In this document: positions 10,384 to 20,599 of the stretch, one piece after another
Layout: each line of letters starts with the position of its first letter
How positions within the stretch are numbered: the stretch's first letter is position 1
From: an uncultured Clostridia bacterium
Lineage (GTDB): Bacteria; Bacillota; Clostridia; TANB77; CAG-508
Assembly: GCA_904384205.1 (NCBI GenBank)
Contig: CAJFJY010000018.1
Coordinates: forward strand, 1 to 41,130
Direction of reading: 5' to 3'
DNA: 41,130 bases
Position numbers and translations under genes: made by a program
Notes under the pieces: generated by a model
Told to the model about the DNA's origin: nothing
What the model saw: the letters and a program-made list of their open reading frames with translations, nothing else
Databases searched by the model: none

Positions 10384-11791
10384 TTATCTATAATCTCCTA
10401 AATCTTCATTCCTATTTTCTACTGACTTATTTTGGCTTAATAAAGCTTGTACTTTTCCATTAAACTCTTTAAAAATAAGATCCATTACATCATATCTTAA
10501 TTTTTGTTCGTGTTCTTTATCATCTGATTTTTTTAACTTTCTCATAACAGATAAACTTGCTTTAGATACATTATGTGCTAATTCATTTACCTTTAATAAA
10601 TATTCAAATGCACCTAGATTTGATTTCATCAAATTTGTATAGTTTCCTTTTATATCTCCATAAGGACCAATTGGATTTCCTCCCATACCAGATAATTCTA
10701 TTAAAATATTTCCTGGGTAGATTAATCTATTATAATCATTTGATGTAGAAATTGAATTTTCCCCCTTTAATACCATATAATGCGTATTTTCTTTATCATT
10801 ATCATTTTTATATGTTTTTTCTGAATAAAGTCTTGATAATAAATAATTAGTTATAGTATTTTCTTCAGCACTTAATTCTAAATTGTTATCCTTTAATAAA
10901 TCACTTGGAATATTAGCCGGTCTTTGATATATTAATCCTCCTGTGGAATGATAATTTAAATATGCTTCCAAATTTCCTGTCTTATTTAGCTCTTCTAATA
11001 AACTATCTAATGCTTTATTTTCTTTTGTTTTTTCAAATCCGCTTTTTTACATCATATGGACAATTTAAGGGACCTGGCATAGATGAGATAATATTGCTAT
11101 ACCTTCTTTCTAAATATATTTTTTCACCATTTTCTATTCTATCTAAATTTCTATTATATTTACTATTTGCTTGCATATCTATTCCATCACCATTTGCACT
11201 CCATACCTGCATTGTACCATTAGGGATATTTCCACTCTCATATAATTTTCTGATGTTTTCTCTTAAATCATTATATTTAGCTGGTATTGCTGTATAATCT
11301 ACATTGCTAAACATTTCTTGATGATGTTTCATTGTTTTCCTGTCTGGTTCTAGTCCCTCGTCTCTTCTTTTTTGTGCTTCAGCATCATCTTGCTTATATG
11401 CTTTATAATATTCTTTGCATATTTTTTCTGCTTCTTCTAAATTCATTTCTCTTGGTATTATTTTTCTTACTGCTGATGTTGAAATTAAATATCCTTCTGG
11501 GTTTAGTATAGGTATAAAATGAAGTGTATAATCATTCATATTTATATCTTTACCATCTTTTTGTATTTGTTGCATTAATCTTAGTACAAAATCAGTAGTT
11601 ATTATTTCACTACCGTGTGCTGCGCCTGTTATTACAATATGTCTTTTGCCCCTACCACATAGAAAATGTCTTATTGGTAAACCATATTTAGTTTCTCCTA
11701 GAATTTCTTGTTCTTTTATGTTTTTCCCTTGTCGTTTTATTTCATTCAATTTTTCCATCACTTGCTCATAATCTAAAATTAAATTATTCAT
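10384..11791 (-). pseudogene. M14-family zinc carboxypeptidase split by a frameshift
   Basis: ORFs 11033..11791 (GAAHGSEIITTDFVLRL, HFIPILNPEGY, NLDRIENGEK) and 10384..10971 (LEAYLNYHSTGGLIYQRPAN, NELAHNVSK) are consecutive halves of one protein. Removing one A from the A6 tract gives ...CPYDVKSGFEKTKENKALDSLLEELNKTGNLEAYLNYHSTGG. Confidence 0.85.
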
Positions 11792-11865
11792 ATATTTACT
11801 CTCCTAATCTTTTACTTTTTGATTTTATTAATTTTATCATAAATTCTATAAAAATCCAACATTAC

Positions 11866-11909
11866 AATAACTAAAAGCTAACACATTTTATATGTTAGCT
11901 TTAGTTATT
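11866..11909. terminator. Strong hairpin downstream of secA
   Basis: AATAACTAAAAGCTAACA...TGTTAGCTTTAGTTATT, 17-18 bp near-perfect stem. Confidence 0.6.
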
Positions 11910-11957
11910 GATTATTTTTATTATTCTTTATTTTTTAAATACCTGTACCTATTCATA

Positions 11958-14705
11958 TTATTGGTTTCTTCCATGGCAATTCTTATATTTCTTTCCACTT
12001 CCACATGGGCATGGGTCATTTCTTCCTATTTTTGGTCCTTCATTTACAACTGTTCTATTTTCTTTTGCCTCAATTGTTTTACCATTATCTACACTATTTA
12101 TTGCTTGTAAAGCCGCATTTGTTATTTTAGCAGTTTCTTGACGTCTAACTTCTCCTTGTTTTCTAATGTTCATCAAAATTTTAACTACATCAACTTTAAT
12201 ATTTGCAGTCATTTCTTCGAACATATCCATGCCTTCCATTCTGTACTTAACAACAGGATCTTGTTGACCATATGCACGAAGACCAATACCATTCTTTAAT
12301 TCGTCCATACTGTCTATATGGTTCATCCATTTTTCATCAACAACTTTTAATAGAACAATTCTTTCAAGCTCTCTCATTTCTTCAGAACCAATTTCTTGTT
12401 CTTTTTCTTCATATTTTTTATTAGCTTCATTTACAAGTTCTTCTTTAACTGCATTTACATCTTTTTGATGTCCTTTTATAAATTCTGCCATATCAATTCC
12501 AAAAGTATTTAATATTTCAGAACTTAAAGATTCCATATTTAAAGAATTGTGATCTTCACCTTCTACAAACATTTCTACTGTTTCTTCTGCTATAGAATTA
12601 ATCATATTTTTGATATTGTCATGCATATTCTCTCCGTCTAAAACTTCTCTTCTTTGTTTATAGATAATTTCTCTTTGAACATTCATAACATCATCATATT
12701 TTAATACATTCTTTCTTATTGTGAAATTTCTACCTTCTACTTTCTTTTGAGCATTTTCTACTGCTTTTGAAATTAATTTTGCTTGTATTGGCATATTTTC
12801 ATCTGCACCTAGAGTATTGTATACCTTTGTAATTGCATCTCCACCAAAGATTTTCATTAAATCATCATCTAGGCTTATATAGAATTGTGATTCTCCTATG
12901 TCTCCTTGACGTCCAGAACGACCTCTTAACTGATTATCAATTCTTCTTGATTCATGCCTTTCTGTACCAATTATTTTTAATCCACCAGCATCAATTACTT
13001 TTTGTTTTTCATCTTTTATTTGTTCATCATATTTTTTTACTAATGTATTAAATTGCTCCCTTGCCCTTAATATATCTTGGTCACCTGTTTCATAATATGT
13101 GTTAGATTCCTCAATTAAATTATCTGGAACTTTTTTCTTTCTCATTTCTTCTTTTGCTAAATATTCACTGTTACCTCCAAGCATAATGTCAGTACCACGA
13201 CCAGCCATGTTTGTTGCTATTGTAACTGCTCCAAATTTACCTGCTTGTGCGATAATCATAGCCTCTTTTTCATGTGATTTAGCATTTAATACTTCATGTG
13301 GTATTCTTTCTTTTTGTAATAATTTACTTAATTTTTCAGATTTTTCAATAGATACTGTACCTATTAATACTGGTTGACCTTTTGCATGACTTTCTTTTAC
13401 GTCATTTACTACTGCTCTAAATTTTGCATCTTGGTTTTTGTAAATAACATCATTTTTATCATTACGTATCATTGGTTTGTTTGTAGGAATGCTAACTACA
13501 TCTAAGTTATATATTTCTTCAAATTCTGCTTCTTCTGTCATAGCTGTACCTGTCATACCAGATAATTTATCATACATCCTAAAATAATTTTGGAATGTGA
13601 TTGTTGCAAGTGTTTTTGATTCATCTGCTATTTTTACGTGTTCTTTTGCTTCTATTGCTTGATGTAATCCATTGTTGTATCTTCTACCATACATTATACG
13701 ACCTGTGAATTCATCAACTATTAATACTTCTCCATCTTTTACGATATAATCAATATCTTTTTTCATAATTCCATGAGCACGCAATGCTTGATTTACGTGA
13801 TGTACTAATGTTGAGTTTTCTAAGTCATTGAAGTTTTCTAGTTTGAAGTATTCTTCTGCTTTTTTAATACCTTTTTGTGTTAATGATGCAGATTTTGCTT
13901 TTAAGTCAACTATATAGTCATACTTTTCATTATCCTCTGCCTGTTCGAAATCTTTTACATCTTCTTCAACTATAACTTTTGGTTCCAAAGTTCTTACAAA
14001 ACTATCTGCTTTTTTGTACAAATCTGATGACTCGTTTGCACGACCTGAAATTATAAGTGGTGTACGTGCTTCATCTATTAAAATACTATCAATCTCATCT
14101 ATGATTGCATAGTGTAAATCTCTTTGTACTAATTGATTTTTATAAATTGCCATATTATCTCTTAGATAATCAAATCCAAATTCATTGTTTGTGCCATAAG
14201 TAATATCTGCTGCATATGCTTTTTGCTTTTGAGCAGGTTCCATTCCAGCAATTACTAGACCAACTGATAAACCTAAGAATTTATATAATTTTCCCATCCA
14301 TTCGCTGTCTCTTTTTGCTAAGTAATCATTAACAGTAATTACATGAACTCCTTTTCCCTCTAACGCATTTAAATAAACTGGTAAAGTAGCAACCAATGTT
14401 TTACCTTCACCTGTTTTCATTTCTGCAATTCTACCTTGATGTAAGATTATACCACCTATTAATTGAACATCAAAATGTCTCATACCTAATGCTCTCTTTG
14501 ATGCTTCTCTTACCACTGCAAATGCTTCTGGTAATATATCATCAAGCGTTTTTCCATTAGCTAATTCTTGTTTAAAATAATCTGTTTTTTGTCTTAATTC
14601 ATGATCACTTAATTTAGACATTTCGTCTTCCATGCCATTTATTTTCTGTACTATTGGCATTACTCTTTTAACTTCTTTTTCACTATATGTTTTAAATAAT
14701 CCCAT
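11958..14705 (-). CDS. secA: Preprotein translocase subunit SecA
   Basis: 915 aa; [49 protein letters not shown]-terminal zinc-binding tail [18 protein letters not shown]. Confidence 0.99.
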   Translation of the reverse strand: MGLFKTYSEKEVKRVMPIVQKINGMEDEMSKLSDHELRQKTDYFKQELANGKTLDDILPEAFAVVREASKRALGMRHFDVQLIGGIILHQGRIAEMKTGEGKTLVATLPVYLNALEGKGVHVITVNDYLAKRDSEWMGKLYKFLGLSVGLVIAGMEPAQKQKAYAADITYGTNNEFGFDYLRDNMAIYKNQLVQRDLHYAIIDEIDSILIDEARTPLIISGRANESSDLYKKADSFVRTLEPKVIVEEDVKDFEQAEDNEKYDYIVDLKAKSASLTQKGIKKAEEYFKLENFNDLENSTLVHHVNQALRAHGIMKKDIDYIVKDGEVLIVDEFTGRIMYGRRYNNGLHQAIEAKEHVKIADESKTLATITFQNYFRMYDKLSGMTGTAMTEEAEFEEIYNLDVVSIPTNKPMIRNDKNDVIYKNQDAKFRAVVNDVKESHAKGQPVLIGTVSIEKSEKLSKLLQKERIPHEVLNAKSHEKEAMIIAQAGKFGAVTIATNMAGRGTDIMLGGNSEYLAKEEMRKKKVPDNLIEESNTYYETGDQDILRAREQFNTLVKKYDEQIKDEKQKVIDAGGLKIIGTERHESRRIDNQLRGRSGRQGDIGESQFYISLDDDLMKIFGGDAITKVYNTLGADENMPIQAKLISKAVENAQKKVEGRNFTIRKNVLKYDDVMNVQREIIYKQRREVLDGENMHDNIKNMINSIAEETVEMFVEGEDHNSLNMESLSSEILNTFGIDMAEFIKGHQKDVNAVKEELVNEANKKYEEKEQEIGSEEMRELERIVLLKVVDEKWMNHIDSMDELKNGIGLRAYGQQDPVVKYRMEGMDMFEEMTANIKVDVVKILMNIRKQGEVRRQETAKITNAALQAINSVDNGKTIEAKENRTVVNEGPKIGRNDPCPCGSGKKYKNCHGRNQ

Positions 14706-14861
14706 TTTGTTTTGATTCCTCCTAAGTTTATTTTTTTACTCTGTTACTATATCACTAAATCACTAATTTAGCAAGTATTTTAGGTAAATTGATTATAAAA
14801 TATAGTAATAAAAAATTAATTGTTGAATAAGATTAGAAAAAACATATAAAGGAGTTAAATT

Positions 14862-15407
14862 ATGTTTATATATAATGTGAAAATAAATGGAAGTAAAGTT
14901 TTTAAATACTTTTTTACAGGAGTTATTATATTAATAATTTGTATCTTGTGTATTGTCTTATTTAGAATTTTTAGTGGTGCTGGAAATGCTAATGATTCTA
15001 GTTGTTTGCCTCAAAACGATGTTTTTGAAATATCTTCAAAAAATTATACTAATGTTCTAAAAACTGTTCATGATGATATTGATACATATGTTGGAATGAA
15101 AATTAAATTTACTGGATATGTATATAGAGTTTCAGATTTAACCGATAACCAATTTGTTTTAGCAAGAGATATGATAATATCTTCCGATTATCAATCTGTT
15201 ATTGTTGGCTTTCTATGCGAATGTGATAATGCTAAAGATTTTGATGATGAAGTTTGGGTTCAAGTTACAGGTGAAATTACAAAAGGAAATTATCATGGAG
15301 ATATGCCTATTCTAAATGTTCAAGAAATTCAAAAAGTTAGCACTCCATCAGAAGAATATGTTTATCCTCCAGATGAAGATTATGTGCCAACAAGTGCAGG
15401 CTTATAA
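14862..15407 (+). CDS. Membrane-anchored protein resembling the C-terminal domain of TIGR03943/YcgQ-type proteins
   Basis: N-terminal TM helix; YVGMKIKFTGYVYRVSDLTDNQFVLARDMIISS ... WVQVTGEI resembles an OB-like domain; RBS AAAGGAG. Confidence 0.55.
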   Translation: MFIYNVKINGSKVFKYFFTGVIILIICILCIVLFRIFSGAGNANDSSCLPQNDVFEISSKNYTNVLKTVHDDIDTYVGMKIKFTGYVYRVSDLTDNQFVLARDMIISSDYQSVIVGFLCECDNAKDFDDEVWVQVTGEITKGNYHGDMPILNVQEIQKVSTPSEEYVYPPDEDYVPTSAGL

Positions 15408-15430
15408 AACAATATTATACTTATTCTAAT

Positions 15431-15459
15431 TTGATAAATTATGTTAATTATGTTATAAT
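15431..15459 (+). promoter_or_regulatory. Putative vegetative promoter for the 15495 gene
   Basis: TTGATA-17 nt-TATAAT, about 35 bp upstream of the start codon. Confidence 0.55.
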
Positions 15460-15494
15460 TTATATATAAACAATTGATTAAGGAGGGTACATTT

Positions 15495-15899
15495 ATGGCT
15501 AAATTTAATTGCCTGACATATGCATTGAAAATTGAGGGAATTCTCCCTCCTCACACTATTGTTGAAGATTTGGAGTGGTACAGAACACCTCTTCAAGCCT
15601 TGCAAATTTTTGGGCGGAAATATTTATTAGATTTTAGAGAAATCTCGCCCAATGATCCTATGAGTGACAACGAGTGGTTAGTAGCCTTTTTTGGATTTGT
15701 CCCATGTGAATGGGATTATGAAAGAAGGGTTACTCGGCGGGACTATCATCTCGTACTATACGAAAATGGTATTTGGACTCACAGGATGACATGGGGTGCC
15801 GATTCTACGGAAGCAAATTTCGACGAATTGGTAACAGCTTATTCATCAGCTGGATACCCGCCTCACTACTTTGCTGTCAAGCGGAATGCGGAAAAGTAA
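15495..15899 (+). CDS. Small protein of unknown function with Cys/His peptidase-like motifs
   Basis: RBS AAGGAGGG before ATG 15495. FNCLTYALK near the N-terminus and RDYHLVLYENGIWTHRMTWGADS later; clearly higher GC than its neighbours. Confidence 0.7.
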   Translation: MAKFNCLTYALKIEGILPPHTIVEDLEWYRTPLQALQIFGRKYLLDFREISPNDPMSDNEWLVAFFGFVPCEWDYERRVTRRDYHLVLYENGIWTHRMTWGADSTEANFDELVTAYSSAGYPPHYFAVKRNAEK

Positions 15900-15913
15900 T
15901 ACTTTTCCGCATT
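15885..15913 (+). terminator. Perfect 13-bp hairpin containing the stop codon of the 15495 gene
   Basis: AATGCGGAAAAGT-AAT-ACTTTTCCGCATT followed by TTCTTT. Confidence 0.8.
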
Positions 15914-15975
15914 TTCTTTACTTTTTTAATATTTTATGATACAATTTTTGTATATTATTTGTGGAGGTAAAAAAA

Positions 15976-17514
15976 TTGGAAAATAATGAATTAATTTTAA
16001 TTTTGGATTTTGGTGGACAATATAACCAATTAATCGCAAGAAGAGTTAGAGAATGTAATGTTTATTCAGAAGTAGTACCTTACAACATATCTATTGAAAA
16101 AATAAAAGAAAAAAATCCTAAAGGAATAATATTTACAGGAGGACCAGCAAGTGTATTTGGTGAAAATTCCCCAAAATGTGCAGATGGTATATTTGATTTA
16201 GGAATTCCTGTGCTTGGAATTTGTTATGGAATGCAACTTATGACATATACTCTAGGAGGAAAGGTTCAAAAAGCTGATAAAAGAGAATATGGAACAACTA
16301 AAGTAGAAATTGATAATACTTCTCCCCTATTTCAAGGATTTGACACAACAAATGATTTTCTAATGAGCCATACAGATTTCGTATCTGAAGTTCCATCTGG
16401 ATTTAGAAATATTGGAAAAACTGAACATTGTCCTAATGCAGCTATGGAAAATTTAGAAAGAAACTTATATGGTATTCAATTTCATCCTGAAGTTAATTTG
16501 TCAGTCAATGGAACTAAAGTTATAAAGAATTTCTTATTTAATATTTGTAAGTGCTCAGGAGATTGGCAGATTTCGTCCTTTGTAGAAGAAAGCATTAAAA
16601 ATTTGAAAGAAAAAATTGGAGATAAAAAAGCTTTATGCGCTTTATCTGGAGGAGTAGATTCATCAGTTGCTGCTGTTTTACTACATAAAGCGATTGGAAA
16701 AAATTTAACTTGTATTTTTGTTGACCATGGTCTTCTTCGTAAAAATGAGGGTGATGAAGTTGAGCATGTTTTTAGAAATCAATTTGATATAAATTTAATT
16801 AGAGTAAATGCAAAAGATAGATTTTTATCAAAACTTGCTGGTGTAACAGACCCTGAAAGAAAAAGAAAAATTATCGGAGAAGAATTTATCAGAGTTTTTG
16901 AAGAAGAAGCTAAAAAGATTGGTACAGTAGATTTTTTGGTACAAGGTACTATTTATCCTGATGTTATAGAAAGTGGATTAGGAAAAAGTTCTGTTATAAA
17001 AAGTCATCATAATGTCGGAGGATTACCTGACTATGTTGATTTTAAAGAAATCGTTGAACCACTAAGAAACTTATTTAAAGACGAAGTTCGTCAAACTGGT
17101 TTAGAGTTAGGAATACCTGAAAATTTAGTATTTAGACAACCTTTCCCTGGTCCAGGTTTAGCTATTAGAATTATTGGCGACATTACTGAAGATAAATTAA
17201 ATATCTTAAAAGATGCTGATAGCATTTTTAGAGAAGAAATTGCAAATGCCGGACTTCATAAATCTATAAATCAATATTTTGCAGTTTTAACAAATTTAAA
17301 ATCTGTTGGTGTTATGGGTGATGAAAGAACTTATGATTATACTATTGCACTTCGTGCAGTAGAAACTACCGATTTTATGACTGGTGTTTGGAGTAAAATT
17401 CCATATTCAGTTTTAGAAAAAGTTTCTTCTAGAATTGTAAATGAAGTAAAACATGTAAATAGGGTTGTCTATGATATAACTTCCAAACCACCAGCAACAA
17501 TTGAATGGGAATAA
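15976..17514 (+). CDS. guaA: GMP synthase (glutamine-hydrolysing)
   Basis: GATase ([16 protein letters not shown]) and ATP-PPase ([11 protein letters not shown]) motifs; C-terminus [17 protein letters not shown] suggests a TTG start at 15976 rather than GTG 15961. Confidence 0.98.
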   Translation: MENNELILILDFGGQYNQLIARRVRECNVYSEVVPYNISIEKIKEKNPKGIIFTGGPASVFGENSPKCADGIFDLGIPVLGICYGMQLMTYTLGGKVQKADKREYGTTKVEIDNTSPLFQGFDTTNDFLMSHTDFVSEVPSGFRNIGKTEHCPNAAMENLERNLYGIQFHPEVNLSVNGTKVIKNFLFNICKCSGDWQISSFVEESIKNLKEKIGDKKALCALSGGVDSSVAAVLLHKAIGKNLTCIFVDHGLLRKNEGDEVEHVFRNQFDINLIRVNAKDRFLSKLAGVTDPERKRKIIGEEFIRVFEEEAKKIGTVDFLVQGTIYPDVIESGLGKSSVIKSHHNVGGLPDYVDFKEIVEPLRNLFKDEVRQTGLELGIPENLVFRQPFPGPGLAIRIIGDITEDKLNILKDADSIFREEIANAGLHKSINQYFAVLTNLKSVGVMGDERTYDYTIALRAVETTDFMTGVWSKIPYSVLEKVSSRIVNEVKHVNRVVYDITSKPPATIEWE

Positions 17515-17529
17515 TATTAAACAAAATTT

Positions 17530-17554
17530 TAGGGCTGTAAAAAACACAGCCCTA
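17530..17554. terminator. Hairpin terminator downstream of guaA
   Basis: TAGGGCTGT-AAAAAAC-ACAGCCCTA followed by a T-rich run. Confidence 0.75.
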
Positions 17555-17565
17555 TCTTTCTTTAA

Positions 17566-17937
17566 TCAAACAGAATTTGAAGAAAGTTCTCCTAAAATCG
17601 TTAATTTTGCATCAGACTTTTTTTGTATGATACTATCATACTTATCAACATAATATACTGTTCCAATAGCAGTATATTCTTCTGGAAATGTCAATAATAT
17701 ATTCGTATCATCCAAGTTGAATGTTACATTTATTTCTGATACATATTCCATATCATCAAAATCAAATACGCTTTTTATATTATGATAAATACATTCAACA
17801 TGCAAAATTAACTTTTTACCTACTATATTGCCAGTAACTGAATCCTTTGTTAAAATTCCATTAAGTTTATTGTCATGAACATTTATAAAGCCATCATTAT
17901 AATATTTGTCCACCCGAAATTTTACTTTGAACTTCAT
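17566..17937 (-). CDS. Hypothetical protein
   Basis: 123 aa intact ORF; RBS AAGGAGG upstream; no family recognised. Confidence 0.65.
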   Translation of the reverse strand: MKFKVKFRVDKYYNDGFINVHDNKLNGILTKDSVTGNIVGKKLILHVECIYHNIKSVFDFDDMEYVSEINVTFNLDDTNILLTFPEEYTAIGTVYYVDKYDSIIQKKSDAKLTILGELSSNSV

Positions 17938-18080
17938 TATTTCCTCCTTTTTATTTTTGATTAAAGTTTAATTATTGATATCTATTAATATATTAGCACA
18001 ATTTTATGTCAATTTCAACAAATTAAGTTATAATAAAAAATCTTCTATTTATATTTTTAGTATTTCTAAAATATTATCCT

Positions 18081-19178
18081 TTAATTCTTATCAAATATAG
18101 TCTTCATTACCCCCTGATCAATTAAAGTTGCAAAAACATTTTTAATAATAATCAAAATAATAGGACCAATAAGTAATCCCATTATGCCGATAAGTTTAAA
18201 ACCTGTATACATAGCAATCAATGTAAAAATCGGATGAACACCTATATTTTTACTAACCAATCTGGGTTCTAAAAATTGCCTTACAACAGACATTATAATA
18301 AATAAAATCAGAATTGCTATTCCCAAATTCAAATCTCCGTTTAAAGCACAAATAATTGCCCAAGGAACCATAACTGTTCCTGAACCAAGAATAGGAAGTG
18401 CATCAACAAAAGCTATACCAATTGCAATTAGCAATGGGAACTCTATTTTAAAACCTGCAAATTGTAAAATATACAATCCTATTATTGAAATAATAAAAGA
18501 CACTAATATTAATGTCGCTTCAGCTTTTAAATAACTCCCTAAAGTTTTTATTAAATCCCTCATATGATTGCCTAATCTCATAACCCAAGTTCGTGGAAGA
18601 TGATGTTCAATTTGGTCCAAAATATATATTTTATCAACACATATAAAATATAAAGCCATAACTGTTATCGCAAAATATATTGCAATAGTAGGAATTGAAG
18701 TTACTGCCTGTATCAAATTATTTAAGAAATTTCTAACCCAATCAGATATAGTATTTATCATTCCCCCTGTTGAATTTTGCACTATCGTAGTCAATTCTTC
18801 TGGCAAATGAATTTTTTCCAAACTAAAATTATTTGTAAAATCTTTAAATAAATCATAAGCCTTGTCCATGTAAAAATTCAAATCATCTAATAAATTAGAA
18901 GCCTCAGAAAATAAAGTTATAATTCCCCAAGTTAAACTTCCTAAAATTATTAAAGATACTATTATAAAAATTATAATAGAACTAAATCGCCTACTTAATT
19001 TAAATTTTTTCATAATAAAGCGAATTGCTGGTTCCATTATTAGTGAAATTATAAAAGCTATTAAAAAAGGCATAAAAAACACAGATAGCTTAAATGCCAA
19101 ATATAACCCAAGCAATATAAAAACTACATATAAAATTCTTTTACCAACTCTTGTCCAATAAGAAACATCTAAAATCAT
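18081..19178 (-). CDS. AI-2E family / YtvI-like sporulation integral membrane protein
   Basis: Multi-TM; MILDVSYWTRVGKRILYVVF, FPLLIAIGIAFVDALPILGSGTVMVPWAI, FLEPRLVSKNIGVHPI. RBS AGGGGAG supports a start at 19178 rather than 19226. Confidence 0.88.
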   Translation of the reverse strand: MILDVSYWTRVGKRILYVVFILLGLYLAFKLSVFFMPFLIAFIISLIMEPAIRFIMKKFKLSRRFSSIIIFIIVSLIILGSLTWGIITLFSEASNLLDDLNFYMDKAYDLFKDFTNNFSLEKIHLPEELTTIVQNSTGGMINTISDWVRNFLNNLIQAVTSIPTIAIYFAITVMALYFICVDKIYILDQIEHHLPRTWVMRLGNHMRDLIKTLGSYLKAEATLILVSFIISIIGLYILQFAGFKIEFPLLIAIGIAFVDALPILGSGTVMVPWAIICALNGDLNLGIAILILFIIMSVVRQFLEPRLVSKNIGVHPIFTLIAMYTGFKLIGIMGLLIGPIILIIIKNVFATLIDQGVMKTIFDKN

Positions 19179-19227
19179 ATGTAAATCTCCCCTATTAGTA
19201 TATGCAATAAAATTAAAATTATCCATT

Positions 19228-19319
19228 TAGGGACGTATCAAATTGACCAAAAAATGTCCAAAAGGGACAGACAGACCTGTCCCTTTTGTTTAAATTTTGT
19301 TCGATTTGCTACGTCCCTA
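19228..19319. repeat. Palindromic GGGACGT-ended element
   Basis: Arms TAGGGACGTATCAAATTGACC...AAAAGGGACAG and reverse complement TAGGGACGTAGCAAATCGAAC...AAAAGGGACAG. Confidence 0.8.
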
Positions 19320-19778
19320 CTCTGCATTTTTAGCTTGTACATTGCAATCACATATATCACTTATAGTTTCGCAAACGTTTTGTTTTCCTAATAATTGATC
19401 ATTTTGAGCTAAATCACCTATTGATAAAAATCCTATAACATTTCTATTTTCATCACAAACTGGTAATCTTCTGACTTGATTTTGAGCCATAGTTCTTTCT
19501 GCATCTTTTACATCATCATCTTTTTTACAAGTAAAGACATTAGTTGTCATTATGCTACTTACTGGTGTTTGATGAACATCTTTGTCGCACGCTATACTTC
19601 TTAAGATTATATCTCTATCTGTAACAATTCCACATAAGCAATTGTTATTATCACACACCGCAACTGATCCAACATGATTATTTGCCATGATTTTAGCGAC
19701 TTCACATATACTTGTTTCAGGTTTTACACAAAAACTTTCATCACACATACATTCTTTTACTTTCATAAAAATTCCCAC
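19317..19778 (-). CDS. CBS-domain pair protein, cysteine-rich
   Basis: Two CBS repeats (NNHVGSVAVCD..CGIVTDRDIILRS; MAQNQVRRLPVCDENRNVIGFLSIGDLA); 13 Cys in about 150 aa. Confidence 0.88.
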   Translation of the reverse strand: MGIFMKVKECMCDESFCVKPETSICEVAKIMANNHVGSVAVCDNNNCLCGIVTDRDIILRSIACDKDVHQTPVSSIMTTNVFTCKKDDDVKDAERTMAQNQVRRLPVCDENRNVIGFLSIGDLAQNDQLLGKQNVCETISDICDCNVQAKNAE

Positions 19779-19932
19779 CTTTCAAAATTTGTTCAAAAAT
19801 ATTTTTTGTAAAATCGCAAAAAATATACAAACTTGTTTTTGAAAAAGTGGAAATTTTTACAAATTTTTAAATTCAAATTTCGTTTTTAACTCTGTGTTAG
19901 TTTAAAGAATATATAATTTTTCAAATCGATTT

Positions 19933-20496
19933 TTAAATATAATCTTCATATATTCTTGGTCTCATTGGGGGTCTTCCATTACCTGGAAAAGGTGGCCTTG
20001 GTCTTGGTGGTGGCATTGGTGGTCTATGCTTATTTCTTAATAACTCTCTTAAAATCAAAATTTTTATTAAATCTCTAATTCCTGGATTTCTGCTTTCTCT
20101 ACTTTCTTTTAGTGGTGCAGTATTTTCTATTTTACTTGTACTATTTCTATTATTTTGATTAATTTCTTTAGATTCATTCCTGTTTTCTTGATTTGTTTCT
20201 TCTCCAACTTCTATTGCAGAATATATTTCATCAACCATATTTTCTAATATTTCTCTGTTTACGTTTCCTCTATTATTGTTGCAAACTTTCTTAACCATAG
20301 GATAAACAATTTTATATATTTCTGGATAATATTGTTCTAATTCATCATTTTGTCTATATGTGTTGTTATAATCATTTTGATATGTTGTATTTGTCATATT
20401 ATTCATGTTATATGATGTATACGGCGTTTCTCTGTCTATTTCATTGTTATACCCTAAAATACTTCTTATGTATTCTTCATAATCTTGATTATACAT
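19933..20496 (-). CDS. Hypothetical protein with Asn-rich middle and Pro/Arg-rich C-terminus
   Basis: MYNQDYEEYIRSILGYN N-terminus; HRPPMPPPRPRPPFPGNGRPPMRPRIYEDYI tail; RBS AAGGAGG. Confidence 0.7.
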   Translation of the reverse strand: MYNQDYEEYIRSILGYNNEIDRETPYTSYNMNNMTNTTYQNDYNNTYRQNDELEQYYPEIYKIVYPMVKKVCNNNRGNVNREILENMVDEIYSAIEVGEETNQENRNESKEINQNNRNSTSKIENTAPLKESRESRNPGIRDLIKILILRELLRNKHRPPMPPPRPRPPFPGNGRPPMRPRIYEDYI

Positions 20497-20599
20497 AATT
20501 TAACCTCCTTACTTTTAATATATTATGATAAAAATAAGGAGGTCGTGAATAATTTCAATTAATCAAATTTTCGTCACTTCATTTTAAGATATACTTTAA

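Noticed and set aside
11036-11052. Canonical -1 programmed frameshift (A AAA AAG) in the M14 peptidase
   Set aside because: The -1 frame reaches a TAG within a few codons; the downstream half needs +1 (or removal of one A), so a homopolymer indel fits better.
15773-15970. 65-aa ORF overlapping the Cys/His gene and the guaA upstream region
   Set aside because: Out of frame with the supported CDS, spans the terminator hairpin, no RBS.
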